From: Microbacterium sp. BLY
Lineage (GTDB): Bacteria > Actinomycetota > Actinomycetes > Actinomycetales > Microbacteriaceae
Reading direction: 5' to 3'
NCBI RefSeq assembly: GCF_017939615.1
Contig: NZ_JAGKSR010000002.1
Span: 124,001 to 188,000 of the forward strand
Length of the DNA stretch: 64,000 bases
Part shown: in pieces, positions 1 through 7,680 of the stretch
Layout of the letters: every line of letters starts with the position of its first letter
Position numbering within the stretch: the first letter of the stretch is position 1
Notes under the pieces: model-generated
Seen by the model: the letters and a program-made list of their open reading frames with translations, nothing else
What the model was told of the DNA's origin: nothing
The model's database searches: none
Translations under genes and position numbers: made by a program

Positions 1-749
1 CGCTCACCCAGCGCCTGGACGAACTCCTGCCGCACTGGAACGACCCGGTGCGCGTGGTCATCTCCGGTCTGCGCACGTCGTACACGCTCGGTGCGGGATC
101 GAAGGCGCAGGACCTCACGCCCGGCCAGCTCCTGGAGCGGCTCGGATTCTCGTCCGCCCAGCTCTCCACCCCGGTGAAGGATCTGTCCGGTGGGCAGCAG
201 CGGCGGCTGCAACTCCTGCTCGTCCTGCTCGACCAGCCGAACGTGCTCATCCTCGACGAGCCGACGAACGACATGGACACCGACATGCTCGCCGCGATCG
301 AGGATCTCCTCGACTCCTGGTCGGGCACGCTCCTCGTCGTCAGCCACGACCGGTACTTCCTGGAGCGGGTGACGGATCAGCAGTATGCGATCCTTCCCGG
401 TCCGGACGGCGCGGGGCGCCTCCGGCACCTCCCCGGCGGCGTCGACGAGTACCTGCGTCTGCGGCAGCGCGTCGAGAGCGGCCCCACCAAGTCGGCCGTC
501 GCCGAGGCTCCGACGCCGAGCGGTCTCGACGGCGCGGCTCTCCGGGCGGCGCAGAAGGAGGCCGCCGCCCTCGAGCGCCGCATCCAGAAGCTCACCCAGC
601 AGGTCGACGCGGCCAAGCACGCCCTCGCCGACCACGACCAGTCCGATTACGAGGGCCTTGGCGAGCGGATGAAGGCGATCACGGCACAGGAGGCCGAGAT
701 CGAAGAGCTGGAGCTGCGCTGGTTCGAGCTCACGGAGGAGATCGGCTGA
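1..749 (+). CDS. ABC-F family ATPase, C-terminal part (Uup-like)
   Basis: The gene is cut by the left edge; its frame is open from base 3. What remains is the second nucleotide-binding domain plus a C-terminal extension. The signature LSGGQQRR, the Walker B/D-loop LILDEPTNDMD and the switch SHDRYFL are all intact. They are followed by a charged helical tail rich in Glu, Lys and Gln (about the last 70 residues), like the coiled-coil C-terminal domain of Uup. No membrane segments are visible. ABC-F proteins act on ribosomes as translation factors or in antibiotic resistance. The tail favours Uup over EttA, but the missing half prevents a firm subfamily call. Confidence 0.9.
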   Translation, partial: LTQRLDELLPHWNDPVRVVISGLRTSYTLGAGSKAQDLTPGQLLERLGFSSAQLSTPVKDLSGGQQRRLQLLLVLLDQPNVLILDEPTNDMDTDMLAAIEDLLDSWSGTLLVVSHDRYFLERVTDQQYAILPGPDGAGRLRHLPGGVDEYLRLRQRVESGPTKSAVAEAPTPSGLDGAALRAAQKEAAALERRIQKLTQQVDAAKHALADHDQSDYEGLGERMKAITAQEAEIEELELRWFELTEEIG

Positions 750-757
750 CGGAGGAA

Positions 758-763
758 TATCCT
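758..763 (+). promoter_or_regulatory. -10 box TATCCT upstream of the antiporter
   Basis: TATCCT ends 6 bases before an ATG at 770, the same spacing as the leaderless promoters elsewhere in this window. A transcript starting at 770 would carry the GGGAGG ribosome site at 779-784 for the antiporter start at 790. Confidence 0.45.
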
Positions 764-769
764 TCTCCC

Positions 770-787
770 ATGACTGTTGGGAGGTAG
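770..787 (+). CDS. possible 5-codon leader peptide (MTVGR)
   Basis: ATG ACT GTT GGG AGG TAG would begin at the predicted transcription start. Its last codons are themselves the Shine-Dalgarno sequence of the next gene, and its stop ends 2 bases before the antiporter ATG. Translating it would occupy that ribosome site, so it could couple to or limit antiporter synthesis. This rests only on spacing; the ORF is short enough to occur by chance. Confidence 0.25.
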   Translation: MTVGR

Positions 788-789
788 CG

Positions 790-2562
790 ATGGAAGGCCT
801 CGAAGTAACCGTCCTGCTCGGACTCACGATCCTCGTCGGAACCCTGATCGCCCCGCGCGTGCGTCTCGCGCTGCCCCTCGTCCTCGTCATCCTCGGTCTG
901 CTGCTGGGGTTCATCCCGCCGCTGCGCGAGGTGCAGCTGCCACCGGAGACCGTGCTGCTGCTGTTCCTGCCGGTGATGCTCTTCTGGGAGAGTCTCACCA
1001 CGTCGCTCCGGTCGATCCGGCGCGACTTCCGCTACATCGTTCCGATGAGCACCCTGCTCGTCGTGGCCTCCGCGTTCGCCGTCGCCGGCATCGGGGTGCT
1101 GTTCGGCATGCCCTGGGAGATCGCGCTGCTCCTCGGCGCTGCGGTCGCTCCTCCGGACGCCACGGCGGTCGCCGCGCTGGGGCGGCTGCTCCCGAGACGC
1201 ATGTTCATGAAGCTCAAGGCGGAGAGCCTCACCAACGACGGCACGGCGCTGGTGCTCTACGCGATCGCCGTGTCGCTGGCACTCGGCGGCCAGGTCACTC
1301 CGCTCTCGGTGACGTGGGACGTACTGGTGTCGTATGTGGGCGGGATCGCCGCGGGCATCGTGGTCGCGGCCCTCGCCACCCTGCTGCTGCGCCGCGTCTC
1401 CTCGACGATCGTCATCAACGTGACCCTCCTGCTCGTACCGTTCTCGGCGTTCCTCCTCGCGGAACTGGTCCATGCGTCGGGCGTGCTCGCCGTGGTCGTC
1501 GGCGGCCTCATCGTCGCCTGGGTGTCGCCCCGGGTGACCACCGCGGCCTCGCGCCGGCAGGCGGACGCCGCCTGGCCGTTCGGGGTGTTCCTCCTCAACG
1601 GGGCGCTGTTCGTGCTGATCGGCCTCGAGGTGCAGTTCGTCGCGCACGAGATCTCCGCCGCCGCCATCGGCCGCCTCCTCCTCGTGACGCTCGCCGTGTG
1701 GGCGACCCTGTTCGTCGTGCGCTACGTGTTCCAGCTCCTCAACGTGCTGTTCCAGCGTCGCACGGCCGAACGCCCGCCCCGCGGCGCGCGCTCCCGCGCC
1801 CGACTCGTGTCCACGGTCGCCGGCATGCGCGGCGCCGTGTCGCTCGCCATCGCGCTGTCCGTGCCGGCGGGCGTCTCCGACGGGGCCATCGTGGGCGGCC
1901 GCGACGAGATCGTCTTCGTGACCGCCGGGGTGATCCTGCTCAGCCTCCTCGTGCAGGCTCCGCTCCTGCCCGCGCTCGTGCGCTGGGCGCGGTTCCCCGC
2001 CGACCACGCGGAGGACGAGGAGTACGAGCTCGCCGAGCGGGCGATCTCCGGCGCCGCCCTCGCCGCCCTGGACGACCTGGCGGAGGAGCACGGGATCGGG
2101 CAGGAGGTGCGCGACCGGGTGCGCGCCGAGGGCTACCAGGCGCTCGAGTTCGCGAATGCGCGCACGCTCGCCCGGGAGCAGGCGCTGATCGACGCCGAGG
2201 CGGACGTGCTCGATGAGATGCTCGGCGAACCGGACCCCTATGGCACCGGGGGAGAGGAGCGAGGCGAGGAAGAGCCCGGCGACGTCGCCGTTTCCGCCGG
2301 CACCGCTCCCGACCCGGACGGGACGGAGGGGACGACGCTGCGGATGATCGCGACCTCCGCCGACGTCGACCTCGCCCAGCGCTCGCCGCTCGTGCGCCAC
2401 GAGGAGCACACGCGCCTCAAGCTCGCGCTGCTCGACCGCAAGCGCGAGGTGCTGCTGGGCCTCCGTGGTGCCGGCACCGTGGACGACATGGTCGTCCGCC
2501 GCATCTCCGCGCGTCTCGACCTCGAACAGGTGCGGCTGCAGGGCATCGAAGAGCTCGACTGA
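790..2562 (+). CDS. Na+/H+ antiporter, CPA1 family
   Basis: A 590-residue protein. The first ~400 residues are almost continuous hydrophobic helices (about 11-12 membrane segments). The conserved ion-site region reads GAAVAPPDATAVAAL near residue 120, followed by ESLTNDGTALV, both typical of CPA1 exchangers. The last ~180 residues are hydrophilic, acidic and probably cytoplasmic, as in other bacterial CPA1 proteins. It should exchange Na+ (or K+) for H+ across the cytoplasmic membrane for pH and salt homeostasis. The ATG at 790 is preceded by GGGAGG at a good distance. It is a single gene, unrelated to the ABC-F gene upstream or the methionine importer downstream. Confidence 0.9.
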   Translation: MEGLEVTVLLGLTILVGTLIAPRVRLALPLVLVILGLLLGFIPPLREVQLPPETVLLLFLPVMLFWESLTTSLRSIRRDFRYIVPMSTLLVVASAFAVAGIGVLFGMPWEIALLLGAAVAPPDATAVAALGRLLPRRMFMKLKAESLTNDGTALVLYAIAVSLALGGQVTPLSVTWDVLVSYVGGIAAGIVVAALATLLLRRVSSTIVINVTLLLVPFSAFLLAELVHASGVLAVVVGGLIVAWVSPRVTTAASRRQADAAWPFGVFLLNGALFVLIGLEVQFVAHEISAAAIGRLLLVTLAVWATLFVVRYVFQLLNVLFQRRTAERPPRGARSRARLVSTVAGMRGAVSLAIALSVPAGVSDGAIVGGRDEIVFVTAGVILLSLLVQAPLLPALVRWARFPADHAEDEEYELAERAISGAALAALDDLAEEHGIGQEVRDRVRAEGYQALEFANARTLAREQALIDAEADVLDEMLGEPDPYGTGGEERGEEEPGDVAVSAGTAPDPDGTEGTTLRMIATSADVDLAQRSPLVRHEEHTRLKLALLDRKREVLLGLRGAGTVDDMVVRRISARLDLEQVRLQGIEELD

Positions 2563-2627
2563 CCCGCCACTCGCGCGGCTGTGACGCCGTGTGACATCCC
2601 GATTCCACGACAGCGCACGCGCCTGCC

Positions 2628-2633
2628 TAACGT
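2628..2633 (+). promoter_or_regulatory. -10 box TAACGT for the methionine importer
   Basis: TAACGT lies 32 bases before the metQ ATG, which leaves a leader of about 25 nt with an AGGAAGGA ribosome site. I see no room for a SAM riboswitch or T-box in the 104-base gap after the antiporter gene. Confidence 0.4.
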
Positions 2634-2665
2634 TGTCGAGTCCCGCCAGGAAGGAACCCCTCATC

Positions 2666-3559
2666 ATGTCTCGCCGCACCACCTCCGTTCTCGCCGCGCT
2701 CGCCGCGGTTCCGCTGTTCGTCGCCCTCGCCGGGTGCGCAACGTCGTCGGACGCCGGCTCCGGCTCCGAGGACGAGACCGTCAAGATCGGCGTCGTCGGC
2801 AAGGGCGACGCGCAGTGGGCGCCGTTCGTCGAAGCGGCCGCCGAGGAGGGCATCACGGTCGAGCTCGTCGACTTCGGCTCGTACGAGCAGCCGAACCCGG
2901 CGCTGACCGAGGGCGAGATCGACCTCAACCAGTTCCAGCACATCGTGTACCTCGCGGAGTACAACAACGCCTCCGGGTCCGACCTCACGCCCATCGGCTC
3001 GACTGCGATCTACCCGCTCGGCCTGTACTCGACGAAGTACGACGACGTCGACGACATCAAGAAGGGCGACACGGTCGCCGTCCCCGACGACGCCTCGAAC
3101 CAGGCGCGCGCGCTCAACGTGCTCCAGCAGGCGGGCCTGCTCGAGCTGAAGAGCGGCGGCACCCCGTACTCCGACCTCGCCGACATCGACACCGACAAGT
3201 CCAAGGTCACGGTGACCGCGCTGGAGGGTGCGCTCATCCCGACCTCCCTCCCGGACGTCGCGGCCGCGATCATCAACAACGACTTCGTCCAGGACGCGGG
3301 ACTCACGTTCGACGACGCGATCGCGCAGGACGACCCGGAAGACCCGAACGCCCTTCCGTACGTGAACATCTTCGCGGCACGCGCCGAGGACGCTGACAAC
3401 GAGACGTACCGGAAGCTCGTCGAGATCTTCCAGACGAACGAGGACGTCCAGGCGGGCCTGCGGGAGTCGTCCGGCGACACCGCTGTGCCGCTGCAGACCC
3501 CGGTCGACGACCTGGTGGCGTCGCTGGAGAAGGTCCAGAAGGACGCCGAGGAGAAGTGA
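2666..3559 (+). CDS. metQ: Methionine ABC transporter substrate-binding lipoprotein
   Basis: A 297-residue protein with a lipoprotein signal (charged n-region, hydrophobic core, lipobox LAGC with Cys24). The mature part is of the NlpA/MetQ family: VKIGVVGKGD at the start of lobe 1, then VDFGSYEQPNPALTEGEIDLNQFQHIVYL. It should bind methionine outside the membrane and hand it to MetI. I chose the ATG at 2666 rather than a start 25 codons upstream because it gives a clean signal peptide and follows AGGAAGGA. It is first of three met genes, separated from metN by a strong hairpin. Confidence 0.93.
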   Translation: MSRRTTSVLAALAAVPLFVALAGCATSSDAGSGSEDETVKIGVVGKGDAQWAPFVEAAAEEGITVELVDFGSYEQPNPALTEGEIDLNQFQHIVYLAEYNNASGSDLTPIGSTAIYPLGLYSTKYDDVDDIKKGDTVAVPDDASNQARALNVLQQAGLLELKSGGTPYSDLADIDTDKSKVTVTALEGALIPTSLPDVAAAIINNDFVQDAGLTFDDAIAQDDPEDPNALPYVNIFAARAEDADNETYRKLVEIFQTNEDVQAGLRESSGDTAVPLQTPVDDLVASLEKVQKDAEEK

Positions 3560-3595
3560 CGGACGACGGGGTGCGAACCGCCCCCGTCCGATGAG

Positions 3596-3634
3596 GGAGA
3601 ATCGGGTGGCGCCTCCTGCGCCGCCCGATTCTCC
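3596..3634 (+). terminator. Hairpin between metQ and metN
   Basis: A 17-bp stem (arms 3596-3612 and 3618-3634, one G-U pair) with a 5-base loop, followed by GTTT. It probably acts as a partial terminator or mRNA-stabilising stem, so that the binding protein is made in excess over the ATPase and permease. Confidence 0.75.
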
Positions 3635-3663
3635 GTTTCCCGAGAAGCAGACCGGAGCAGCAC

Positions 3664-4707
3664 ATGCCGATCGTCACCCTGACGAACGTCTCCAAGACCT
3701 ATCCCGCCCGCAACCGCGGCGATCGCGAGATCGTCGCCGTCGACGACGTCACCCTCTCCATCGACAAGGGCGACGTGTTCGGCATCATCGGTTACTCCGG
3801 TGCGGGCAAGTCGACCCTGGTACGCCTCATCAACGCCCTGGAGCCCGCGACGCGCGGGACGATCACGGTCGACGGCGTCGACATCACGGCGCTCAAGGAG
3901 AGCGAGCTGCGCGCCGTGCGCGGCGGCATCGGGATGATCTTCCAGCAGTTCAACCTCTTCTCGTCGCGCAGTGTCCGGGCCAACATCGCGTATCCGCTCA
4001 AGCTGGCCGGCTGGTCGAAGCCCGACATCGAGGCGCGCGTCGAGGAGCTGCTGTCGTTCGTCGGCCTCTCCGACAAGGCGAAGGCGTACCCGGAGCAGCT
4101 GTCCGGGGGGCAGAAGCAGCGCGTCGGCATCGCCCGCGCCCTCGCCACGAAACCCGCCATCCTGCTTGCGGACGAGGCCACGAGCGCACTCGACCCGCAG
4201 ACGACGCACGAGGTCCTCGACCTCCTGAAGCGCGTGAACGAGGAGCAGGGGGTGACGATCGTGGTGATCACGCACGAGATGGACGTGATCCAGACCATCG
4301 CCACCCGCGTCGCCGTCATGGAGAACGGCCGCGTCATCGAGCAGGGCGATGTGTTCGACGTCTTCTCCGCCCCGCAGAACCCGGCATCGCAGCGGTTCGT
4401 CGGAACCGTGGTCAAGGGCGTGCCGTCGCCGTCGGAACTCGCGGTCCTGCGGGACCGGCACACGGGACGCCTGGTGACCCTGTCGTTCCGTGACGGCGAT
4501 TCCTCTCAGGCCCAGGTGTTCCTCGATCTCGCATCGGCGGGCCTCGACTTCGAACTGGTCTACGGCGGGATCAACGACATCCGGGGCCGTGCCTTCGGCC
4601 ACCTCACGCTCGCGATCCGGGGTGATGCCCGCGCGATCGACGAGGCTCTCGCGCGGATCGCGGAACGCGTCGAAGTCACCGTCATCGCCGGAGAGGAGGC
4701 CCGCTGA
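3664..4707 (+). CDS. metN: Methionine import ATP-binding protein
   Basis: A 347-residue ATPase. Walker A is GYSGAGKST near residue 43, the Q-loop is IFQQFNLFSSR, the signature LSGGQKQR and Walker B ILLADEATSALDP. The last ~90 residues form the NIL domain that binds methionine and inhibits transport in the MetN family; family length is about 340. It works with MetI as the cytoplasmic motor of the importer. The ATG follows a GGAG site, and the stop overlaps the metI start by one base (TGATG). Confidence 0.95.
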   Translation: MPIVTLTNVSKTYPARNRGDREIVAVDDVTLSIDKGDVFGIIGYSGAGKSTLVRLINALEPATRGTITVDGVDITALKESELRAVRGGIGMIFQQFNLFSSRSVRANIAYPLKLAGWSKPDIEARVEELLSFVGLSDKAKAYPEQLSGGQKQRVGIARALATKPAILLADEATSALDPQTTHEVLDLLKRVNEEQGVTIVVITHEMDVIQTIATRVAVMENGRVIEQGDVFDVFSAPQNPASQRFVGTVVKGVPSPSELAVLRDRHTGRLVTLSFRDGDSSQAQVFLDLASAGLDFELVYGGINDIRGRAFGHLTLAIRGDARAIDEALARIAERVEVTVIAGEEAR

Positions 4708-5366
4708 TGGATCGTCTGAACGAACTGTGGCCGGAGTTCTGGCAGGCCGCGCTCGAGACCCTCTACATGACGTCGTTCGCCCTCGTCCTCGGCGGGGTGC
4801 TCGGACTGGCCGTCGGCGTCCTGCTGTACGTCACGCGCCCGGGTGGCCTGCTGCCGAACCGGGTGGTCTCGGGGCTCGTCAACTTCGCGGTGAACTTCTT
4901 CCGCCCGATCCCGTTCGTCATCTTCATGGCGGTCGCGCAGCCGTTCGCCCGGCTCGTCGTCGGCGTCGGCATCGGCACCACCGCCGGCGCCTTCATCATC
5001 GGTCTCGCCGCGGCGTTCGCGATCGGCCGCATCGTCGAGCAGCATCTCGTGTCGGTGTCGCCCGGTGTCATCGAGGCGGCGCGGGCGATGGGTGCCGGTC
5101 CCTGGCGGATCCTGTTCACCGTCGCGATCCCCGAGTCACTCGGACCCCTCATCCTCGGATACACGTTCATCGTCGTCGCGCTGATCGACATGACGGCGAT
5201 GGCCGGTCTGATCGGCGGCGGCGGGCTCGGCGCGTTCGCGCAGATCTACGGTTTCCGGCAGTTCGAGCCGCTCGTGATGTGGGCGGCCATCATCCTGATC
5301 GTCGTGTTCGTGCACCTCGTGCAGCTTCTCGGCGCACGACTCGCGCGGAAGGTCATGCGCCGCTGA
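4707..5366 (+). CDS. metI: Methionine ABC transporter permease
   Basis: A 219-residue membrane protein with about five helices and the ABC coupling motif region EAARAMGAGPWRILFTVAIPES, typical of MetI. It forms the methionine channel with MetN and MetQ. Translation is coupled to metN through TGATG. Its 3' end overlaps the convergent pseudouridine synthase gene by 14 bases, with no terminator hairpin between them. Confidence 0.95.
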   Translation: MDRLNELWPEFWQAALETLYMTSFALVLGGVLGLAVGVLLYVTRPGGLLPNRVVSGLVNFAVNFFRPIPFVIFMAVAQPFARLVVGVGIGTTAGAFIIGLAAAFAIGRIVEQHLVSVSPGVIEAARAMGAGPWRILFTVAIPESLGPLILGYTFIVVALIDMTAMAGLIGGGGLGAFAQIYGFRQFEPLVMWAAIILIVVFVHLVQLLGARLARKVMRR

Positions 5367-6294
5367 GCGTTCCGCGCGCCGGGGCCTCCTGCAGGCTCCG
5401 GCGCGTGCGGAACATCCGCTCCCGTCCCGTGAGCGGGTCGGTGAAGCGGAGCTCGCGGGCGAGGAGCTGGAGCGGACGGGTGAAGTCGTCCGGGCGCTCC
5501 GGCTGCAGCACGGGGTAGAAGCCGTCGTGCAGGATGCCGAGTCCGAGTGCGGCGAGGTGCACGCGGAGCTGGTGCATCTTCCCGCTGTGCGGCCGCAGGA
5601 GCGTGTGCACGACGCGATCGTCGGCGGCGATGACCTCGATGAGCGTCTCGGAGTTCGGCTCGCCCTCCTCGTCCACCTGCACGCAGACCTGGCCGCGGAG
5701 CTTCTCGATGCGGTTGCGATAGACGAGGGGGAACCGATCCGGGTCCCAGTCAGCCGAACGCGCGGAGACCGCCTCGTACACCTTCTCCACCCGGCGGTCC
5801 TCGAACAGCAGCTGATACGCACCCCGGGTGGCCGGGCGTGCCGAGAACATCAGCAGCCCCGCGGTGGCCCGGTCGAGGCGGTGGATCGGAGTGAGGTCCG
5901 GATTGCCGAGACGGTTGCGCAGCCGGACGAGGGCGGAGTTCTGCAGGTACTTCCCACCCGGGGTGGTGGGCAGGAAGTGCGGCTTGTCGACGACCACCAG
6001 GTGCTCGTCCTGGTGGAGGATCTCCTCGGTGAACGGGATCACCTTCTCCACCGGAGGCTCGCGGTAGTACCAGACGAACTCCTCGGCGCCGAGAGGCGTG
6101 TCCCGGGTGAGCGGGCGGCCGTCGCGGGCGACGATCTCCCCGCGGTCGAAGCGGACGAGCAGGCGCTCCGGGTCCAGGTGGAAGAACCGTTCGACCATGT
6201 ACGCGGCGACGGTGGGCCAGGCGCCCGTCAGGGGCACGTGGAGCCGCGTCGCGCCGACACCGTCGCGCACGGGGAGCGGGGAGGGCATGCCCAT
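5353..6294 (-). CDS. RluA-family pseudouridine synthase
   Basis: A 313-residue enzyme with the RluA catalytic motif HRLDRATAG (catalytic Asp) near residue 140, preceded by DEHLVVVDKPHFLPTTPGG, and ending with HQLRVHLAALGLGILHDGFYP. It should isomerise uridines in rRNA or tRNA. The N-terminal ~80 residues are shorter and less S4-like than in RluD, so the target cannot be read off. Two close ATGs (6294 and 6288) are possible starts. The gene is monocistronic. Confidence 0.88.
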   Translation of the reverse strand: MGMPSPLPVRDGVGATRLHVPLTGAWPTVAAYMVERFFHLDPERLLVRFDRGEIVARDGRPLTRDTPLGAEEFVWYYREPPVEKVIPFTEEILHQDEHLVVVDKPHFLPTTPGGKYLQNSALVRLRNRLGNPDLTPIHRLDRATAGLLMFSARPATRGAYQLLFEDRRVEKVYEAVSARSADWDPDRFPLVYRNRIEKLRGQVCVQVDEEGEPNSETLIEVIAADDRVVHTLLRPHSGKMHQLRVHLAALGLGILHDGFYPVLQPERPDDFTRPLQLLARELRFTDPLTGRERMFRTRRSLQEAPARGTLSGA

Positions 6295-6342
6295 GTGTCG
6301 GCCTTCGGAGCAGGGGTCGCGGGGCCGCGACCGGGTCCTCCC

Positions 6343-6348
6343 AGCCTA
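6343..6348 (-). promoter_or_regulatory. -10 box TAGGCT for the pseudouridine synthase gene
   Basis: TAGGCT on the minus strand, about 48 bases before the ATG at 6294, leaving a leader of about 40 nt. Confidence 0.4.
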
Positions 6349-6380
6349 GGCGACCGGTCGTGACCCACCCTCGGTCCGGG

Positions 6381-6449
6381 TGCACGATCCGGTTCCGGTC
6401 GCACGATCAGGTGACGCCCATCGTCCGGCATCCGTGTCCGGATCGTGCA
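6381..6449. repeat. Extragenic inverted repeat (TGCACGATCCGG arms)
   Basis: Perfect 12-bp inverted arms at 6381-6392 and 6438-6449 flank 45 bases that contain a further GCACGATC. The right side (6429-6453) matches 13352-13376 at about 21 of 25 positions, so this element belongs to the same family as the large repeat block at 13.3-13.7 kb. It fills most of the 199-base gap between the pseudouridine synthase start and the marR end, which holds no gene. Confidence 0.8.
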
Positions 6450-6493
6450 GGTGAAACAGGACACCGGACCGGACGGAGCGGGACGGGACCGGG

Positions 6494-6988
6494 TCAAGTG
6501 TCGAAGCTGAGGCTCAGCTTGCGCAGCAGCGCGGCGAGGCGGTCGCGGTCGGCGCGCGAGAGCGCCCGCAGCAGCTCCGCCTCCGCATCCACGAGGCGGG
6601 TGATCGCCGCGTCCACCCGCACCCGTCCGTCGTCGGTCAGGGTCACGAGCACGCTGCGGCCATCCGCGGGGTCGGCCTCCCGGCGCACGAAGCGTCGGCC
6701 CACGAGGCGGTCGATCCGGTTGGTCATGGTGCCGCTCGACACCAGGGTCTGCTGGAGGAGCTGCTTGGGGGAGAGCTGGAACGGGGAGCCCGCCCGGCGG
6801 AGAGCCGACAGCACGTCCCACTCCCAGGGCTCCAGATCGCTGCGACGGAAGACCTCGCGGCGGGCCCGGTCGAGGTGCCGGGAGAGGCGGTCCATCCGGG
6901 ACAGCACCTCGAGGGGGGAGAAGTCGAGGTCGGGACGCTGCGTGTTCCACGCGCCGACGATCCGATCGACCTCATCCGCCTCGCTCAT
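6494..6988 (-). CDS. MarR-family transcriptional regulator
   Basis: A 164-residue protein with a winged-helix domain. Recognition-helix residues fall in SPKQLLQQTLVSSGTMTNRIDRLVGRRFVRRE, and the wing in DGRSVLVTLTDDGR. MarR proteins bind DNA as dimers and respond to small phenolic or oxidising ligands. It follows the GNAT gene in the same operon with an ATGA overlap at 6985-6988. The pair may be autoregulated, but I see no clear palindrome at the promoter. Confidence 0.9.
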   Translation of the reverse strand: MSEADEVDRIVGAWNTQRPDLDFSPLEVLSRMDRLSRHLDRARREVFRRSDLEPWEWDVLSALRRAGSPFQLSPKQLLQQTLVSSGTMTNRIDRLVGRRFVRREADPADGRSVLVTLTDDGRVRVDAAITRLVDAEAELLRALSRADRDRLAALLRKLSLSFDT

Positions 6989-7494
6989 CCGTTCATTATC
7001 GCGCGCGAGGGCGCCGCCTGCGGCGGCGACGCGGGCAGGAGCCGGGTGAGGAAGACGCTGTGGGGGTCGGGCAGGTAGGTGCCGAAGGCGGCACCTTCCC
7101 GGAAGCCCGCGTTCGTGTACATCGCCCGTGCGGGGGCGAAGAAAGCGTCCCTTCCGGTCTCCAGGGAGACCCGGCGGACGCCGCGCGCGGCGGCGTCGGC
7201 GAGGAGATGATCCAGCATGGCCCGTCCGATACCGCGCCCGCGGAACGCCGGGTCGGTGCGCATCGACTTCAGCTCCTCGTGCCCGTCCTCGACGACCGCC
7301 AGCGCTCCGGTCGCGGCGAGACGGCCCTCGACGATCCCGGCGAAGAGGCGGATGCGAGGAGTGAGCAGACGGTCGAGAGGGAGCGCATGCTGGCTCTCCG
7401 GCGGGGCGGTGCCCTCCATCTCCGCGTGGTGCGCGCCGATGAAGGCGGCGATCTCCGGGGTGGCGGCGGTGACGCGCTCGATCACGATGCTCAT
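6985..7494 (-). CDS. GNAT-family N-acetyltransferase
   Basis: A 169-residue GNAT domain. The acetyl-CoA pyrophosphate loop is RGRGIGRAMLDHLL, preceded by the beta-4 strand ELKSMRTDPAFR; the C-terminal part (RAMYTNAGFREGAAF) closes the fold. The arrangement resembles putative acetyltransferases of the YhfO/PA4866 type, but the substrate is unknown. I chose the ATG at 7494 over a start 19 codons upstream because an AATGCT element sits exactly 6 bases before it. It is cotranscribed with the MarR gene. Confidence 0.85.
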   Translation of the reverse strand: MSIVIERVTAATPEIAAFIGAHHAEMEGTAPPESQHALPLDRLLTPRIRLFAGIVEGRLAATGALAVVEDGHEELKSMRTDPAFRGRGIGRAMLDHLLADAAARGVRRVSLETGRDAFFAPARAMYTNAGFREGAAFGTYLPDPHSVFLTRLLPASPPQAAPSRAIMNG

Positions 7495-7500
7495 CCGGCC

Positions 7501-7506
7501 AGCATT
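7501..7506 (-). promoter_or_regulatory. Possible leaderless -10 box AATGCT
   Basis: AATGCT ends 6 bases before the GNAT start. It has the leaderless spacing, but the first base differs from TANNNT. Confidence 0.3.
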
Positions 7507-7607
7507 CCAGAACGGTGTTTCCTCCGGATGACGGGCGCGCGCCGCGCGCACAGGAACCGGCGCGCGGACGTGGCAGACTTATCGGGCGGTGCCCCGGGGC
7601 GCCGCGG

Positions 7608-7679
7608 TCCGCCGTGGTGTAATGGCAGCACGACAGCCTTTGGAGCTGTGAGGTCTAGGTTCGAGTCCTGGCGGCGGAG
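7608..7679 (+). tRNA. tRNA-Gln (anticodon TTG)
   Basis: A full cloverleaf. The acceptor arms TCCGCCG (7608-7614) and CGGCGGA (7672-7678) pair, with discriminator G at 7679. The anticodon stem ACAGC/GCTGT is at 7633-7637 and 7645-7649, with anticodon TTG at 7640-7642. The T-arm contains GGTTCGAGTCC. CCA is not encoded. The glmU ATG begins only one base after the discriminator. Confidence 0.97.
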
Positions 7680-7680
7680 C

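Noticed and set aside
2563..2665. SAM or T-box riboswitch before metQ
   Set aside because: The gap is only 103 bases with a promoter box at 2628, and I see no conserved riboswitch core.
730..2994. A 754-codon minus-strand frame across the antiporter and metQ genes
   Set aside because: It is antisense to two clear genes, is full of Arg, His, Gly and Glu runs and matches no family; high GC makes long false frames common.
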